A DNA stretch of 64,000 bases from Thiotrichales bacterium (GCA_016745035.1 JADGDE010000002.1:186433-250432); one strand, 5' to 3'; shown: positions 1-9,789, numbered from the stretch's first letter. The notes: a model not told the origin generated them from the sequence alone. Numbers and translations: made by a program.

Positions 1-1
1 C

Positions 2-3000
2 AGTGGTAGCCCGCTAGCAGCCCAACAAAGTAACAGTGTTTTGAAGTTTGATGTCATTGCAGCTGATGCCTTAATATTTAACTCAATAAATAAAGACTTT
101 ACCGTCGGTGTCGATAGCTTCTTTGAATTACTGTTTGATAACATTGGTTATTTAGCTGCTGGAAATGGAGAAGAGGTACGTTTTAGCCTCGAAAATGCGC
201 CTGAAAATATCCGTATTGATGCATTTAACGGGGATATTATTGGCGAATTTAACCAAATTGGTACTCAAGTGCTGACTTTGATTATTCAACAAGGCACTCA
301 AATTTTACGACAAGATTTGAGCTTCAATGTTAAAGAGCAATCCGATTATGACGTGTTACAAATTGTCGGTGAAGAACTGCCTAACCCCCTTATTATTCCT
401 GTGGATGAGTTGTTCGAGTTTATTCTCCCTATCAGTGGCGGTGATGGCTCTTTAGTATCCTTTAGTTTAGATAATATTCCTGATGGACTACAATTTGATG
501 GTCAAGAAGGCTTGGTAAGTTGGATACCAGAAAAAACTGGCTTATTTAATTTGACCCTGCGTATCAGTCAAAGTGGCGAAGACCATCATTATCCTCTAAA
601 TATTTTAGTCAGTGATAATCACCGTCCTAGTTTAGCTTTTATTGATACCCAAATTTTAACGCCAAAAGTCCCCTTTAATTTCACGGCACAAGGCAGTGAT
701 ATTGATGGAGATGCCTTGCGTTATCGTCTAGAAGATGCGCCTTTAGGTGCTTTAATCGACCCACAAACAGGAAACTTTAGTTGGACACCTACTGAGCCGG
801 GAGAATATCTGGTAACAGTGATCGTAGAGGAGCAAGCACTTGCAAATAGACCTGAACGTCCAGTCTGGGAAGTTCATCAGCAAGTGTTATTAGAAGTCGT
901 ACTTGAAGGTAACGCTCCACCTGAATTTGAGCCAATTGGTACTTTACGTTTACAACCGGGTATTCCGTTTAGCATTGCGATTAAAGCCTCAGATCCTAAC
1001 AACGACCCCTTATTTTATGAATTAGAAAATCCTCAATTGGGGATGCAATTAGATGCTAATACAGGCGTATTTAATTGGGCAAACCCGGTGATCGGTACGT
1101 ATGTGGTTACCGTTGAAGTGGCAGAAAAAATTGACCCGAATGGCGCTATCAGTGAAGAAAATGAAGGGCTAGAAGATGAAATGCACTTTATTCTCCGCGT
1201 TGGTAATGATATTGACAGCATTGGTGAGCCATCATGGCAAGTTTTAGGACAAGGGCTTGCCGAACAAAGTCTGCAACAATTACTTATTTCCCCTGCCAAT
1301 GACAACGTTATGTATGTCGGTAGTGCTGCTGGGGTATATAAATCATTCGACGGTGGACAAACATGGGCAAGTAGCAACCAAGGTTTAGGAACATCGCGGA
1401 TTGAACAACTACAAATCAATCCAAATAATGCTCAAATCCTTTATGCACGTAATAATAAAGGTTTATTCCGTAGTAGCGATGCTGGGCAAAACTGGAAACG
1501 CTTAATGGATAGCGTCACTGATTTAGATATTTCTAGCTTCACACTTGATATAGAAAATCCAAATACGCTCTATTTTGGGACAACAGATGGACAGGTTTTC
1601 TTAAGTGAAAATACCGGTGATAGCTTCAAAGTCATTAATGCCGATAATAAATTACCTAGTGCGGTAAATACACTGTTGGTTGATCGCAATGAATTTGAAA
1701 TTCTCTATGCCGGGACTAAGACCAATAGTATCTTCAAAAGTTTTGAGCAAGGGATAGTTTGGCAAGGCTATGGCGGTGGACTGGATCTGGATCAACGTAT
1801 TGATAAACTTTTTGGGCATCCAGATAATATGGACGTGATTTATGCGCTGACTCCAGAAGGGCTGAAAGCCAGTTATAGCACAGGTTTAATTTGGACTAAT
1901 TTAAATGCAGGCTTAGAAGAACTGACCGTCAATGTTCTATTAACTGATCCGGATCATGTGGACATCATTTATGTGGGCACTAACAAAGGCGCTTACCGTA
2001 GTTTAGATGCAGGTAAGCAATGGCATCGTTTCGGTGAAAATCTTGAAGATAAAAATATCACCGCTTTTGCTCTTAGCAATAATTTGCCACCCACCTTATA
2101 TGCCGCAACTGAAACTGCTGGGGTTTATTTCTTGCCAGATAGCGATATTTTGCCGCAAGAAAAAGATGAACTCGAAGATTTAGGCATTGATGAAGATGAT
2201 TTACTCACCCTCGATGATGCCAGTTTGGAACGTTTGCCTTTAGCGGCCTTTGGAGTTTTGGATGCTGAAGATGTCTTTGAGTTGCCAATCGAAATCATGG
2301 ACAGATTCAATGCACAACGTTTGGGAGCATTAACGGAAGAAGCCATCAGCGGTTTAAGTCTTGCACAGTTCCAAGCCTTAACAGATGCAGCTTTGGCTGG
2401 CTTTAATGGTAAAAATATTGGTGGCTTGGACGTTGTCATTATTGAAAATATCACCCCAGTGCAATTAACTTTATTCGATGCAGCGAAAATTAAAATCGCA
2501 GAAGCGGATGATTTAGCTTATTTCATCAGTCATCTTAACCCGAACTTCATCACTCCTAGCGATGTGTCGGCTTTTCTACCTATTGGCTGGTCAATTGATC
2601 CTAATAGCGGTGATTTAAGCGTGCCTGAAAACACCTTGCTGCGCTTCAATAGTTTTGCTAATGCCAGTAGCATCGGTGCAGATGTCGAACTGCCAACTTT
2701 ACCTGATTTGAGTCAAACCTTTGGTTTAGGCGGTCAAGGCAGTGGTTCTCGCTTACTGGATGAATTTAACCGTAGTTTGGATAATGATGCTGAATTTGGT
2801 GATTTGAGTTTTGAGCAAAATAATGAGGGGATTATCGACTTATCTACCCGCTTTGCCTTTATTCCTGACCCACAATCTATGCGCCAAGCGCCTGCTGATG
2901 CACCCATTGGTTTTGCCCCAGCCACAGATGGCAGTGGTCGTTATATCCTCACGACCCCGACACAAAAACAATTTGTCTTAAACCCAGCACCCAAAAATGT

Positions 3001-3547
3001 CAGTGAGACTTTAGGCGTATTACAAAATGCCTTCAAAGGGATGGGGATTGGACTGAAATTACAACTCAAAGCCAATGGTGAATTGATATTAGAAGGCAGT
3101 ATAGGTGCTGGACGACGCGCTACGCCCAGTCGCGTTCATCGTGTGGTGGTATTTGATTCAGTGATTGAACCTGCACCTCCTGGCATGGGTTCGGGTATCA
3201 CCGCTGCTCCAGATGGCAATATCCTCATGGTATTCCCAGATCAAACTGCACAAAAAGTTTATCCGGCAATTTTGTTACCGAATGAATTTAAACGGGCAGG
3301 TGAAGCCATTACCGGTGTGAGTCAAATTTTGAACCATGCCGATGGTACATCAACGGTCACATTTGCAGGCATCCATTTCAAAATTACGCCAACATTTGAA
3401 ACCACCTCGCGGACACTGGGTAAAGGTGAAATCTTTAAAACGAAGATCGAACCTTGGGTAAAAGCAGGTGTGACAGGCTTGCGTTATAGCGTCCAGTCCC
3501 AAGATCAAGTGATTACCACGCGTTTATTAGCACAATTAACGCCCTAA
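2..3547 (+). CDS. Large exported Ig-like / Asp-box repeat protein (5' end outside window)
   Basis: The reading frame is open to the left edge with no stop, so the N-terminus and any signal peptide lie outside the window; the first internal start-like codon is a TTG at 41, which I do not believe is the true start. Numbered from that codon, residues about 1-390 hold four repeats of a putative Ig/cadherin-like fold, each with motifs such as DPQTGNFSWTP and DANTGVFNW. Residues about 400-700 carry Asp-box (BNR) repeats, for example SFDGGQTW, SSDAGQNW and SLDAGKQW, typical of sortilin/sialidase-like beta-propellers. Residues about 700-830 are an acidic leucine-rich stretch with degenerate helical repeats (LTEEAISGLSLAQFQAL), and the rest is unassigned. 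This architecture suggests a secreted or surface adhesin-like protein; the ligand is unknown. A hairpin follows the stop. Confidence 0.75.
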   Translation, partial: SGSPLAAQQSNSVLKFDVIAADALIFNSINKDFTVGVDSFFELLFDNIGYLAAGNGEEVRFSLENAPENIRIDAFNGDIIGEFNQIGTQVLTLIIQQGTQILRQDLSFNVKEQSDYDVLQIVGEELPNPLIIPVDELFEFILPISGGDGSLVSFSLDNIPDGLQFDGQEGLVSWIPEKTGLFNLTLRISQSGEDHHYPLNILVSDNHRPSLAFIDTQILTPKVPFNFTAQGSDIDGDALRYRLEDAPLGALIDPQTGNFSWTPTEPGEYLVTVIVEEQALANRPERPVWEVHQQVLLEVVLEGNAPPEFEPIGTLRLQPGIPFSIAIKASDPNNDPLFYELENPQLGMQLDANTGVFNWANPVIGTYVVTVEVAEKIDPNGAISEENEGLEDEMHFILRVGNDIDSIGEPSWQVLGQGLAEQSLQQLLISPANDNVMYVGSAAGVYKSFDGGQTWASSNQGLGTSRIEQLQINPNNAQILYARNNKGLFRSSDAGQNWKRLMDSVTDLDISSFTLDIENPNTLYFGTTDGQVFLSENTGDSFKVINADNKLPSAVNTLLVDRNEFEILYAGTKTNSIFKSFEQGIVWQGYGGGLDLDQRIDKLFGHPDNMDVIYALTPEGLKASYSTGLIWTNLNAGLEELTVNVLLTDPDHVDIIYVGTNKGAYRSLDAGKQWHRFGENLEDKNITAFALSNNLPPTLYAATETAGVYFLPDSDILPQEKDELEDLGIDEDDLLTLDDASLERLPLAAFGVLDAEDVFELPIEIMDRFNAQRLGALTEEAISGLSLAQFQALTDAALAGFNGKNIGGLDVVIIENITPVQLTLFDAAKIKIAEADDLAYFISHLNPNFITPSDVSAFLPIGWSIDPNSGDLSVPENTLLRFNSFANASSIGADVELPTLPDLSQTFGLGGQGSGSRLLDEFNRSLDNDAEFGDLSFEQNNEGIIDLSTRFAFIPDPQSMRQAPADAPIGFAPATDGSGRYILTTPTQKQFVLNPAPKNVSETLGVLQNAFKGMGIGLKLQLKANGELILEGSIGAGRRATPSRVHRVVVFDSVIEPAPPGMGSGITAAPDGNILMVFPDQTAQKVYPAILLPNEFKRAGEAITGVSQILNHADGTSTVTFAGIHFKITPTFETTSRTLGKGEIFKTKIEPWVKAGVTGLRYSVQSQDQVITTRLLAQLTP

Positions 3548-3559
3548 GTGGTTTCACAC

Positions 3560-3587
3560 AACCAGCAAGACAGGGAGTCTGCTGGTT
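3560..3587 (+). terminator. Hairpin after the surface-protein gene
   Basis: Arms AACCAGCA and TGCTGGTT pair over 8 bp and can be extended by a 3-bp inner stem. The hairpin lies 13 bases after the stop codon and is followed by a loose T-rich stretch. It is probably a transcription terminator, although the T-run is weak. Confidence 0.5.
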
Positions 3588-3600
3588 TACATCCTTTTAA

Positions 3601-3654
3601 CTGATATTACGCAAACTCACTAAGCAAGTAAAAAACTATACGCGCGTAACATTA
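3601..3654. repeat. Degenerate copy of the CTGATGTTACGC palindromic element
   Basis: The left end CTGATATTACGCA and right end CGCGTAACATTA match the inverted ends of the element family with substitutions. It sits between the surface-protein gene and the cytochrome b561 gene. Confidence 0.5.
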
Positions 3655-3675
3655 TATCTTAATTAGAAAAACCTC

Positions 3676-4233
3676 ATGAAAGATACAAAAAATCAACTCT
3701 CTTTTTTAAGTGTCAGCCTCCATTGGCTCATTGCCATCGGGATGATAGCTTTGATTGCTGTGGGTATTTATATGGCAGAAAATGAAGCGTTTTCACTCTA
3801 CCCGATTCATAAATCCATCGGTGTGATCATCTTAGGCTTTATCCTCTTACGCATTTACTGGCGTATTCAAAATGGCTGGCCTGTGGCGCTTAGCGATTAT
3901 AAACCCGCTGAAGTCCGTATTGCCCGTATTGTTCAATGGCTATTACTGATTGGCACTGTCATGCTACCTATCTCAGGGATTATGATGTCAGGTGCAGGTG
4001 GCTTTGGTGTGTCTGTATTTGGACTTGAACTCATTGCCAAAAACCCCGATCCGGTTAATGCAGGCAAAGTCATCGCTCTAAACCCAACCGTGGCACAAAT
4101 TGGACATGTTGTACACAGTTGGGGCGGTAACATTCTCATCGCTGCCATTTTGTTACACCTTATCGGTGCGATAAAACAAAAACTACTGTATAAAGACGGC
4201 GCAATGGCGCGTATGCTTGGTAAACAAGTCTAA
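3676..4233 (+). CDS. Cytochrome b561 family protein
   Basis: This is a 185-residue inner-membrane di-haem b cytochrome of the bacterial b561 (CybB/YodB-like) family, which passes electrons between quinol and other carriers. Four hydrophobic segments are visible (about residues 10-33, 46-66, 86-108, 137-162). Conserved histidines lie where haem ligands are expected: H16 (SLHW), H45 (PIHKSIG), the pair in GHVVHSWGG near 144-147, and one in LLHLIG. Length is normal for the family. The gene stands alone, with a degenerate palindromic element upstream and a hairpin downstream. Its partner dehydrogenase or oxidase cannot be told from the context. Confidence 0.85.
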   Translation: MKDTKNQLSFLSVSLHWLIAIGMIALIAVGIYMAENEAFSLYPIHKSIGVIILGFILLRIYWRIQNGWPVALSDYKPAEVRIARIVQWLLLIGTVMLPISGIMMSGAGGFGVSVFGLELIAKNPDPVNAGKVIALNPTVAQIGHVVHSWGGNILIAAILLHLIGAIKQKLLYKDGAMARMLGKQV

Positions 4234-4242
4234 GATTTTAAT

Positions 4243-4265
4243 GGAGCCACCTATAAGGCGGCTCC
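4243..4265 (+). terminator. Hairpin between cytochrome b561 gene and dbpA
   Basis: GGAGCC and GGCTCC arms, plus an inner CCT/AGG pair around an ATA loop, form a stable stem 10 bases after the cytochrome stop codon. The tail is pyrimidine-rich but has no T-run, so it may only partly terminate. Confidence 0.45.
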
Positions 4266-4293
4266 CTCCTCTCTATTCCCACCTAGAATACTC

Positions 4294-5658
4294 ATGCATA
4301 GCCTACCTTTTTCTGATTTACCCCTTAGCTCCGCGATGTTAGCCAATTTAGATAAACTTGGCTTTAAGCAAATGACTGCCATCCAAGCACAAAGCCTACC
4401 GACGATACTGGATAACAAAGATGTGATAGCCCAAGCAAAAACCGGCAGTGGCAAAACCGCCGCCTTTGGTATTGGCACACTAAGCAAACTTGATCACAAA
4501 CAATTTCAAGTCCAATCCCTGATACTTTGCCCGACCCGCGAACTCGCCGAACAAGTTGCCGAAGCTTTGCGACAACTGGCAAAATTTAGCCAAAACATCA
4601 AAATTTTAACCCTTTGTGGCGGAGTTCCTGTACATCCACAACAAAGCGCGCTCAAACATGGTGTACACATCGTCGTGGGCACGCCAGGACGGGTGCTTAA
4701 ACACCTAAAAGACAGACGATTAAAACTTGAAACACTCAATACCTGCGTGCTAGATGAAGCCGATAGAATGCTCGATATGGGCTTTCAAGAAGACATCTAC
4801 AAAATCATCGAACAGATGCCCAAACAACGCCAAACCTTGTTATTTTCTGCCACCTATCCTGAAGGCATCCAAAGCCTGAGCCAAACGATTCAAACCCATG
4901 CCGAGCGGATAACGGTTGAAAATGAAGCAAAAAGCAATTCAATTAACGAATATTTTTACCAAATCGCCAGCACAGACAAGCTCTCTGGTCTGATTCACCT
5001 ACTCGCCCATCACCAACCCAATAACGTGATTATTTTCAGCAATACTAAAGCCCAAGCGCAAAAAATTGCCGCCCAATTACGGGCAGAAAATATCCATGCT
5101 TTAGCTATTCATGGTGACTTGGAACAATTCCAACGCACCGATGTGATCGTCCAATTTGCCAATCAAAGTTGTCCGGTGTTGGTTGCCACCGATGTCGCTG
5201 CACGGGGCATCGACATCAAAGCCTTAAGTATGGTGGTCAACTACGATATGCCCCACGACCAAACTATTTACACCCATCGTATTGGACGCACAGCAAGGGC
5301 TGGAGAAACCGGCTTAGCGGTGAGTTTAGCTACGGAACAAGAAGCCCGCGCTTATCAAGAAGCTGAACGCGAATTTAGCCATAGCTTACCGCCCAAATCC
5401 CCCGCACCTTATCGCTTACAAGCACAAAAACAGACCTTGCTAATTAAAGGCGGCAAAAAACACAAAATCCGTCCAGGAGATATTCTCGGTGCATTAACAA
5501 AAGAAGGGGGTATTGCTGGCAAACATGTAGGGAAAATTCATTGTGATAGCCAACAAAGCTATGTTGCAATTGAAAAAGCCCTACTGGAAAAAGCTTATAA
5601 ACACCTAAAAAACAGTAGAATTAAAGGGCGTAAATTCCCGATTATTCCGCTGAGATAA
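4294..5658 (+). CDS. dbpA: ATP-dependent RNA helicase DbpA
   Basis: DEAD-box RNA helicase that remodels helix 92 of 23S rRNA during 50S ribosome assembly. All core motifs are present in order: Q motif (GFKQMTAIQ), motif I AKTGSGKT (about residues 48-55), PTRELAEQV, TPGR, DEAD (about 154-157), SAT (about 186), ATDVAARGID and HRIGRTARAG (about 328-337). The C-terminal 75 residues (LIKGGKKHKIRPGDILGAL onward) match the DbpA-type RNA-binding domain, which separates it from RhlE or SrmB. The length of 454 residues is normal. The start ATG follows a pyrimidine-rich stretch with no clear Shine-Dalgarno sequence. Confidence 0.95.
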   Translation: MHSLPFSDLPLSSAMLANLDKLGFKQMTAIQAQSLPTILDNKDVIAQAKTGSGKTAAFGIGTLSKLDHKQFQVQSLILCPTRELAEQVAEALRQLAKFSQNIKILTLCGGVPVHPQQSALKHGVHIVVGTPGRVLKHLKDRRLKLETLNTCVLDEADRMLDMGFQEDIYKIIEQMPKQRQTLLFSATYPEGIQSLSQTIQTHAERITVENEAKSNSINEYFYQIASTDKLSGLIHLLAHHQPNNVIIFSNTKAQAQKIAAQLRAENIHALAIHGDLEQFQRTDVIVQFANQSCPVLVATDVAARGIDIKALSMVVNYDMPHDQTIYTHRIGRTARAGETGLAVSLATEQEARAYQEAEREFSHSLPPKSPAPYRLQAQKQTLLIKGGKKHKIRPGDILGALTKEGGIAGKHVGKIHCDSQQSYVAIEKALLEKAYKHLKNSRIKGRKFPIIPLR

Positions 5659-5695
5659 AGCCATACAATGACCCACGATTAAAAAAATTAAGAAA

Positions 5696-5759
5696 CTGAT
5701 GTTACGCATTTATTATTTTTTCCCTATTAGGCACAAAAAAAGCCTTTGCGTAACATCAG
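5696..5759. repeat. Short (64-bp) copy of the palindromic element
   Basis: Perfect 13-bp inverted ends, CTGATGTTACGCA at the left and TGCGTAACATCAG at the right, enclose a 38-bp AT-rich core. This is the smallest intact member of the family and marks the left border of an AT-rich island. Confidence 0.85.
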
Positions 5760-5847
5760 AAATAATAAACTAAATTAATTTCCTATTTACACAAATAGCT
5801 GGTTTTTATGGTAGCCAATCATAAATATTTTTAGCAATCAATAAAAA

Positions 5848-6651
5848 ATGAACATTACATTTCAGGAAATACTAGATTTTTTACTTTTTACGGCACTTAT
5901 TATTTTTATTCAAGTTATTGCCTACTATTCTTATAATAGGCACGCAAATCATGAAAACCTAGTCATGATATTATATTTTGGCTGTTTTTCTATTTTGTTC
6001 TATTTCATATTGATTAATGCTAGCCCTAGGATAGTAAAGGTTAAATTATTTATCGCCTCTTTGTATAGTGTTACTGTGTTATTGTTAAGTCTAATCCTCT
6101 TTTTTTTATCATTTTTTACAATTGACATACAACAGGAACTTAGCTTGATGATACTAGGTTTTATGAGTTTATTTATTCTTGTGTTAGAAAAATTAAGAAC
6201 GCTGGATATTTGTACTATCTTAGAAAAAGGAACTACTAATAATTCACCAAAAGATGATTTATGCTTTTTAAAAACCACTTCATTAAACCTAAAAGAATGG
6301 GGTGATACTTTTTCTTTTATTGCTATCATATTATCTTTATTTTATTTTCAATCTATATTGTTTTTTGAACAGAAAACTGGGATGTTATTATTTATTCCTA
6401 TTATATTTATGTTTATTATGGCAAGCTTAATTAATTTTAATATAAGTGAAAAATCAATAAGGATAAAAATTATTATATTTAAAATAATTATTTTATTTTC
6501 GTTTTTAATTATCCTTATTATCATATTTCTGCGACCATTTAATTTAAATACTAATAGTTCAATGACTGTGTGGATGTTTCCTTTAATTACATCATTAATA
6601 ATACAGTCAATTGATGTATATGCGTTGTCTAAGAAACAAACCAGAAAATAA
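5848..6651 (+). CDS. Unknown AT-rich integral membrane protein
   Basis: This 267-residue protein is almost entirely hydrophobic, with about seven predicted membrane segments (residues about 8-28, 38-56, 66-90, 97-115, 153-171, 180-197, 210-230 and perhaps 240-258). The central loop (about 120-150) is polar. No family motif is recognised. Base composition is much lower in GC than in the neighbouring genes, with long runs of A and T, and there is no clear ribosome-binding site before the ATG. An intact palindromic element lies upstream and a half copy downstream. It was probably acquired horizontally; expression is uncertain. Confidence 0.55.
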   Translation: MNITFQEILDFLLFTALIIFIQVIAYYSYNRHANHENLVMILYFGCFSILFYFILINASPRIVKVKLFIASLYSVTVLLLSLILFFLSFFTIDIQQELSLMILGFMSLFILVLEKLRTLDICTILEKGTTNNSPKDDLCFLKTTSLNLKEWGDTFSFIAIILSLFYFQSILFFEQKTGMLLFIPIIFMFIMASLINFNISEKSIRIKIIIFKIIILFSFLIILIIIFLRPFNLNTNSSMTVWMFPLITSLIIQSIDVYALSKKQTRK

Positions 6652-6934
6652 AAAATAATACCGTTGGCAGCAAACAAAAACGAACTTGCCGAAATAGCAA
6701 GGTCTCTGTTGAGTTTTCTGATTTCAACAGAATCCTATTCCTTAGCAACAGCAGGAACAAGCACTGTCTTTGGCTTCGATTTAAGCTGTTTTGAGGCTGT
6801 GCTTGCGATGCCAAGGGAATGCTTTTCGATACAGTTTTTCTGACAGGCAAATTAAAATAATTTCAGCAATCATTTTACATTATGTTCCTGCTTTTTCTCG
6901 TTGTCATTTGGGATAACGCCTTAAAATTAACCAG

Positions 6935-6960
6935 CTGATGTTACGCAAAGGCTAGGATTT
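6935..6960. repeat. Left-end fragment of the palindromic element
   Basis: CTGATGTTACGCAAAGGCT is identical to the left end of the 91-bp copy at 32349. No matching right end is found nearby, so the element is truncated. Confidence 0.65.
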
Positions 6961-7105
6961 AGCTGCGCCTTGTTACCATGTGCGAATGGGAAATCATATC
7001 GCGCAGCACACATTTTGAAAACCATATTGATTGGCTTATTGAATATCGTAGATTGGTAGTTTTAGCGCGGAACTATGGTTTCGAGCCGCTAGTATCCCTA
7101 CTGCC

Positions 7106-7258
7106 AGTAATATGGAATTGATTGCTAGAGACAGCAGCATATTGGGTACAGGTTGCCCTTAACTGGATTTCACTACGGGCGGCATTGTTTATAATGAGGC
7201 TGCGCAAACCTTCAGCTTATATTAGGATGGAAGTACGTATCTGGAACACAGCCTGTAG
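7106..7258 (+). pseudogene. Remnant of a decayed coding region (possible)
   Basis: One frame reads protein-like sequence (SNMELIARDSSILGTG, then LDFTTGGIVYNEAAQTFSL, then DGSTYLEH) broken by in-frame stops. The composition, rich in G, T, S and D, looks like a fragment of an exported beta-rich protein. No family can be named and no start is identifiable, so the call rests only on the look of the translation. Confidence 0.3.
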
Positions 7259-7312
7259 CACCAATATGAACCAATGGTTTACAAAAGTGATTCCGATATG
7301 ACTAAGCTTGTT

Positions 7313-8275
7313 TTAAGGCGCAGCGCGGATACCTAGCTTACTGAGCAAGTCTTGGTCTTGTTGGGTGCTGCTGTTGTCAGTGGTCAGCAGTCTATCACCA
7401 TAAAAAATTGAATTAGCCCCCGCGAGGAAACACAAGGCTTGAATCGCCTCGTTCATATCCGAGCGTCCCGCTGAGAGGCGGACATAGGATGCGGGCATCA
7501 TAATCCGCGCAATGGCAATACAGCGGACAATTTCAAACGGGTCTAAATCCTCGCCACCGGTCGCCAGCGGTGTGCCTTCAATTTTCACCAATTGGTTGAC
7601 AGGCACGCTTTCAGGGTGGGTGGGTAAATTCGCTAAACTGATAAACATTGAGGCGCGGTCGCTTAGGGTTTCGCCCATGCCAATAATCCCGCCGCTGCAA
7701 ATTTTCATCCCTGCCTCACGCACGGTGTGTAAGGTATCTAAACGGTCTTGAAAGCAACGGGTGGTAATCACTTGTGGATAAAAGGCCTCGGAGGTGTCGA
7801 GGTTGTGATTATAGTAATCCAAGCCTGCGCCTTTAAGCTCGGCGGCTTGTGCTTCGGTCAACATGCCCAGCGTTGCGCAGGTTTCCATATCCAAGGCTTT
7901 AATTTCTCGGATCATGTCTAAAATGTCTTCAAAGCCTTTTTGCTTTGGCTGTCGCCACGCTGCGCCCATACAAAAACGGTTTGCGCCTTGGTCTTTGGCG
8001 GCTTTGGCTTCGGCGACGACTTGATCCACGGGCATGATCGGATCGCGTTCCAATCCGGTGTCATAGCGGGCACTTTGCGAGCAATAGGAGCAGTCCTCCG
8101 CACATGCGCCAGTTTTGACGTTTAACAAGGTGCTTAATTGCACTTCATTGGCATCAAAGTATTGCCGATGCGCCTGCTGGGCTTGAAACAATAAATCATT
8201 AAACGGTAGCGCAAACAGGGCTTCGACTTCGTCTTGTTGCCAGTCGTGGCGCAAAGGGGTTTGGGATTCAGCCAT
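7313..8275 (-). CDS. bioB: Biotin synthase
   Basis: Radical-SAM enzyme that inserts sulphur into dethiobiotin, the last step of biotin synthesis. The radical-SAM cluster ligands are C58, C62 and C65 in [14 protein letters not shown]. Other BioB-specific stretches are present, including [21 protein letters not shown] and the RLSAGR region near the C-terminus, whose arginine belongs to the second [2Fe-2S] site. Length (320 residues) is normal. The start overlaps the end of tatD by 8 bases, so the two are probably co-transcribed. No other bio genes are nearby, so the pathway is split across the genome. Confidence 0.96.
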   Translation of the reverse strand: MAESQTPLRHDWQQDEVEALFALPFNDLLFQAQQAHRQYFDANEVQLSTLLNVKTGACAEDCSYCSQSARYDTGLERDPIMPVDQVVAEAKAAKDQGANRFCMGAAWRQPKQKGFEDILDMIREIKALDMETCATLGMLTEAQAAELKGAGLDYYNHNLDTSEAFYPQVITTRCFQDRLDTLHTVREAGMKICSGGIIGMGETLSDRASMFISLANLPTHPESVPVNQLVKIEGTPLATGGEDLDPFEIVRCIAIARIMMPASYVRLSAGRSDMNEAIQALCFLAGANSIFYGDRLLTTDNSSTQQDQDLLSKLGIRAAP

Positions 8276-9056
8276 GGTTTGTACTCATCACACTGGGAAA
8301 TAAATCAAAAAAGTTTTGGGTGGTTGCCTTGGCAATGCTGTTGGCATCGGTTTCGCGCAATTGGGCGATAAATTGTGCCACGTCACGCACGTAGGCGGGT
8401 TGGTTATTTTTGCCTCGATGGGGCACGGGGGCAAGATAGGGCGAGTCAGTCTCGACTAACATCCGCTCTAGGGGTAAACGCTTGGCGGTGGCTTGCAAGT
8501 CTTTGGCACTTTTAAAGGTCACAATCCCCGAAAAGGAGATATAAAAACCCAAGTCCATAGTTGCCTCGGCCATCTGCCAGTCATCGACAAAGCAATGCAT
8601 GATGCCGCCCACGGTATCGGCTTTTTCTTCTTTGAGGATGCGCAAGACATCAGGGGCAGCATCGCGGCAATGAATAATCAAAGGTTTGCCATTGTCTTTG
8701 GCAGCGCGAATATGGTTGCGAAAACGCTGGTGTTGCCAGTCCAAATCGCCCTCGGAGCGAAAATAGTCTAGCCCTGTTTCGCCAGTGGCGATGACTTTGG
8801 GATGATCTGCCCAAGCGAGAATTTGCTCGACCGATTCAACATGACCGGGGTTGCTGTTGGGATGAATGCCTGCCGAAGCGTATACAGGGGCATGTTGCTC
8901 GGCAGTGGCGATAATATCGGGCAAGCTAGGTTCGTCTACCGAGACATTGAGAAAATAACCCACCTCGGCGGCTTTTGCCTCATCGAGTAGGATTTGCGTA
9001 TCGACTTCATTGAGATTCAAATGACAATGGGAATCAATCAAAAGACTCGGTTTCAT
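8268..9056 (-). CDS. tatD: TatD-family metal-dependent hydrolase (YcfH-like)
   Basis: TIM-barrel metallohydrolase with presumed DNase activity. Metal-binding residues are visible in IDSHCHLN near the N-terminus, [22 protein letters not shown] and [16 protein letters not shown] longer frame begins at a TTG immediately after the stop of the upstream gene (9083), but the internal ATG at 9056 gives the usual family start [14 protein letters not shown], so I take that. It lies directly downstream of the DUF3365 cytochrome gene and overlaps bioB, suggesting a three-gene transcript. Confidence 0.9.
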   Translation of the reverse strand: MKPSLLIDSHCHLNLNEVDTQILLDEAKAAEVGYFLNVSVDEPSLPDIIATAEQHAPVYASAGIHPNSNPGHVESVEQILAWADHPKVIATGETGLDYFRSEGDLDWQHQRFRNHIRAAKDNGKPLIIHCRDAAPDVLRILKEEKADTVGGIMHCFVDDWQMAEATMDLGFYISFSGIVTFKSAKDLQATAKRLPLERMLVETDSPYLAPVPHRGKNNQPAYVRDVAQFIAQLRETDANSIAKATTQNFFDLFPSVMSTNHG

Positions 9057-9083
9057 GCCTGTGTTTGCCTGTCTGTTACTCAA

Positions 9084-9680
9084 TTATTTAATGGCTTCGC
9101 TGATACTGAACGCACCACGTAAATCACCGACTTTAAACCCAGTTGCTTGGTCGGTTGGGTAGAGTTCTTTGATTTTAGCGCTAACGTCAGGTTTTAATTC
9201 GCTACCGTGACAGGTCAAACAAACTTTGCCAGTGGGAATTGCACGCATATAACGTAAGGTTTTGCTACCATCAGCACCGACTACGACTTCCGAGTGCTCC
9301 AAAGTGTTGGGCGCAGCGCCAGCGGCTTTTTTGGCATCAAACTCTTGCATGACTTTGGTTTCCCAAGCATCAGGCTTGTTGGCTGGATTACGAGGTTTTA
9401 AGCTGGTGCGGGCAATATTCCACGCATATTTGTCGCTGTGTTTTTGTGTAATCGGTAAGGCTTTACTATTGCAAACAGTTAAGGCGTTAACAGGGCCACC
9501 TTGTTTCATGCCTTTTTTCAAGGCTTTTTTCAGGTTTTTGCCATATTTTTTCAGCGATTGGCGATAGGCTTTAATTTGGGCATTTTGGGCAGTTGCACCC
9601 GTGGCGGCGGTGGTTTCAGCGGCAACTGGTAAGGTCAAAAGGCAAGATAAACCAAGGATAGCAAAACGCATTTTCATCAT
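9084..9680 (-). CDS. Periplasmic DUF3365 c-type haem protein
   Basis: This 198-residue protein has a signal peptide (about residues 1-21, ending LPVAAE) and one c-type haem motif CLTCHG (C154, C157, H158). The C-terminal part ([19 protein letters not shown]) is typical of the DUF3365/Tll0287-like domain, a PAS-like haem domain thought to sense redox state or small ligands. The region at 40-65 is strongly basic. The same domain recurs in the sensor phosphatase at 32615. Function is not established; it could be an electron carrier or a redox sensor. It begins the transcript leading to tatD and bioB. Confidence 0.85.
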   Translation of the reverse strand: MMKMRFAILGLSCLLTLPVAAETTAATGATAQNAQIKAYRQSLKKYGKNLKKALKKGMKQGGPVNALTVCNSKALPITQKHSDKYAWNIARTSLKPRNPANKPDAWETKVMQEFDAKKAAGAAPNTLEHSEVVVGADGSKTLRYMRAIPTGKVCLTCHGSELKPDVSAKIKELYPTDQATGFKVGDLRGAFSISEAIK

Positions 9681-9712
9681 GAATCATCCAATGGGATAGT
9701 AATTAGGGGAAA

Positions 9713-9789
9713 TGGCGCGCCCGGCGAGATTCGAACTCACGACCTTTGGCTTCGGAGGCCAACACTCTATCCAGCTGAGCTACGGGCGC
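9713..9789 (-). tRNA. tRNA-Arg (anticodon CCG)
   Basis: The minus strand folds into a complete cloverleaf: 7-bp acceptor stem GCGCCCG/CGGGCGC, D-stem GCTC, anticodon stem TTGGC/GCCAA around loop CTCCGAA, and T-stem GTGAG/CTCGC with loop TTCGAAT. The anticodon CCG reads CGG (arginine). The discriminator base is G and the 3' CCA is encoded in the DNA. Confidence 0.97.

Larger units (their letters stand above)
6652..7312. other. Gene-free stretch with decayed sequence
   Basis: About 660 bases lie between the AT-rich membrane gene and bioB, with no credible intact gene. The stretch holds the left end of a palindromic element (6935-6960) and a broken reading frame (7106-7258). A short minus-strand open frame at 6629-6850 has no recognisable content and overlaps the end of the upstream gene. 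Confidence 0.6.

Noticed and set aside
6629..6850. A 73-codon minus-strand open frame in the AT-rich island
   Set aside because: No ribosome-binding site or recognisable content, and it overlaps the end of the plus-strand membrane gene.
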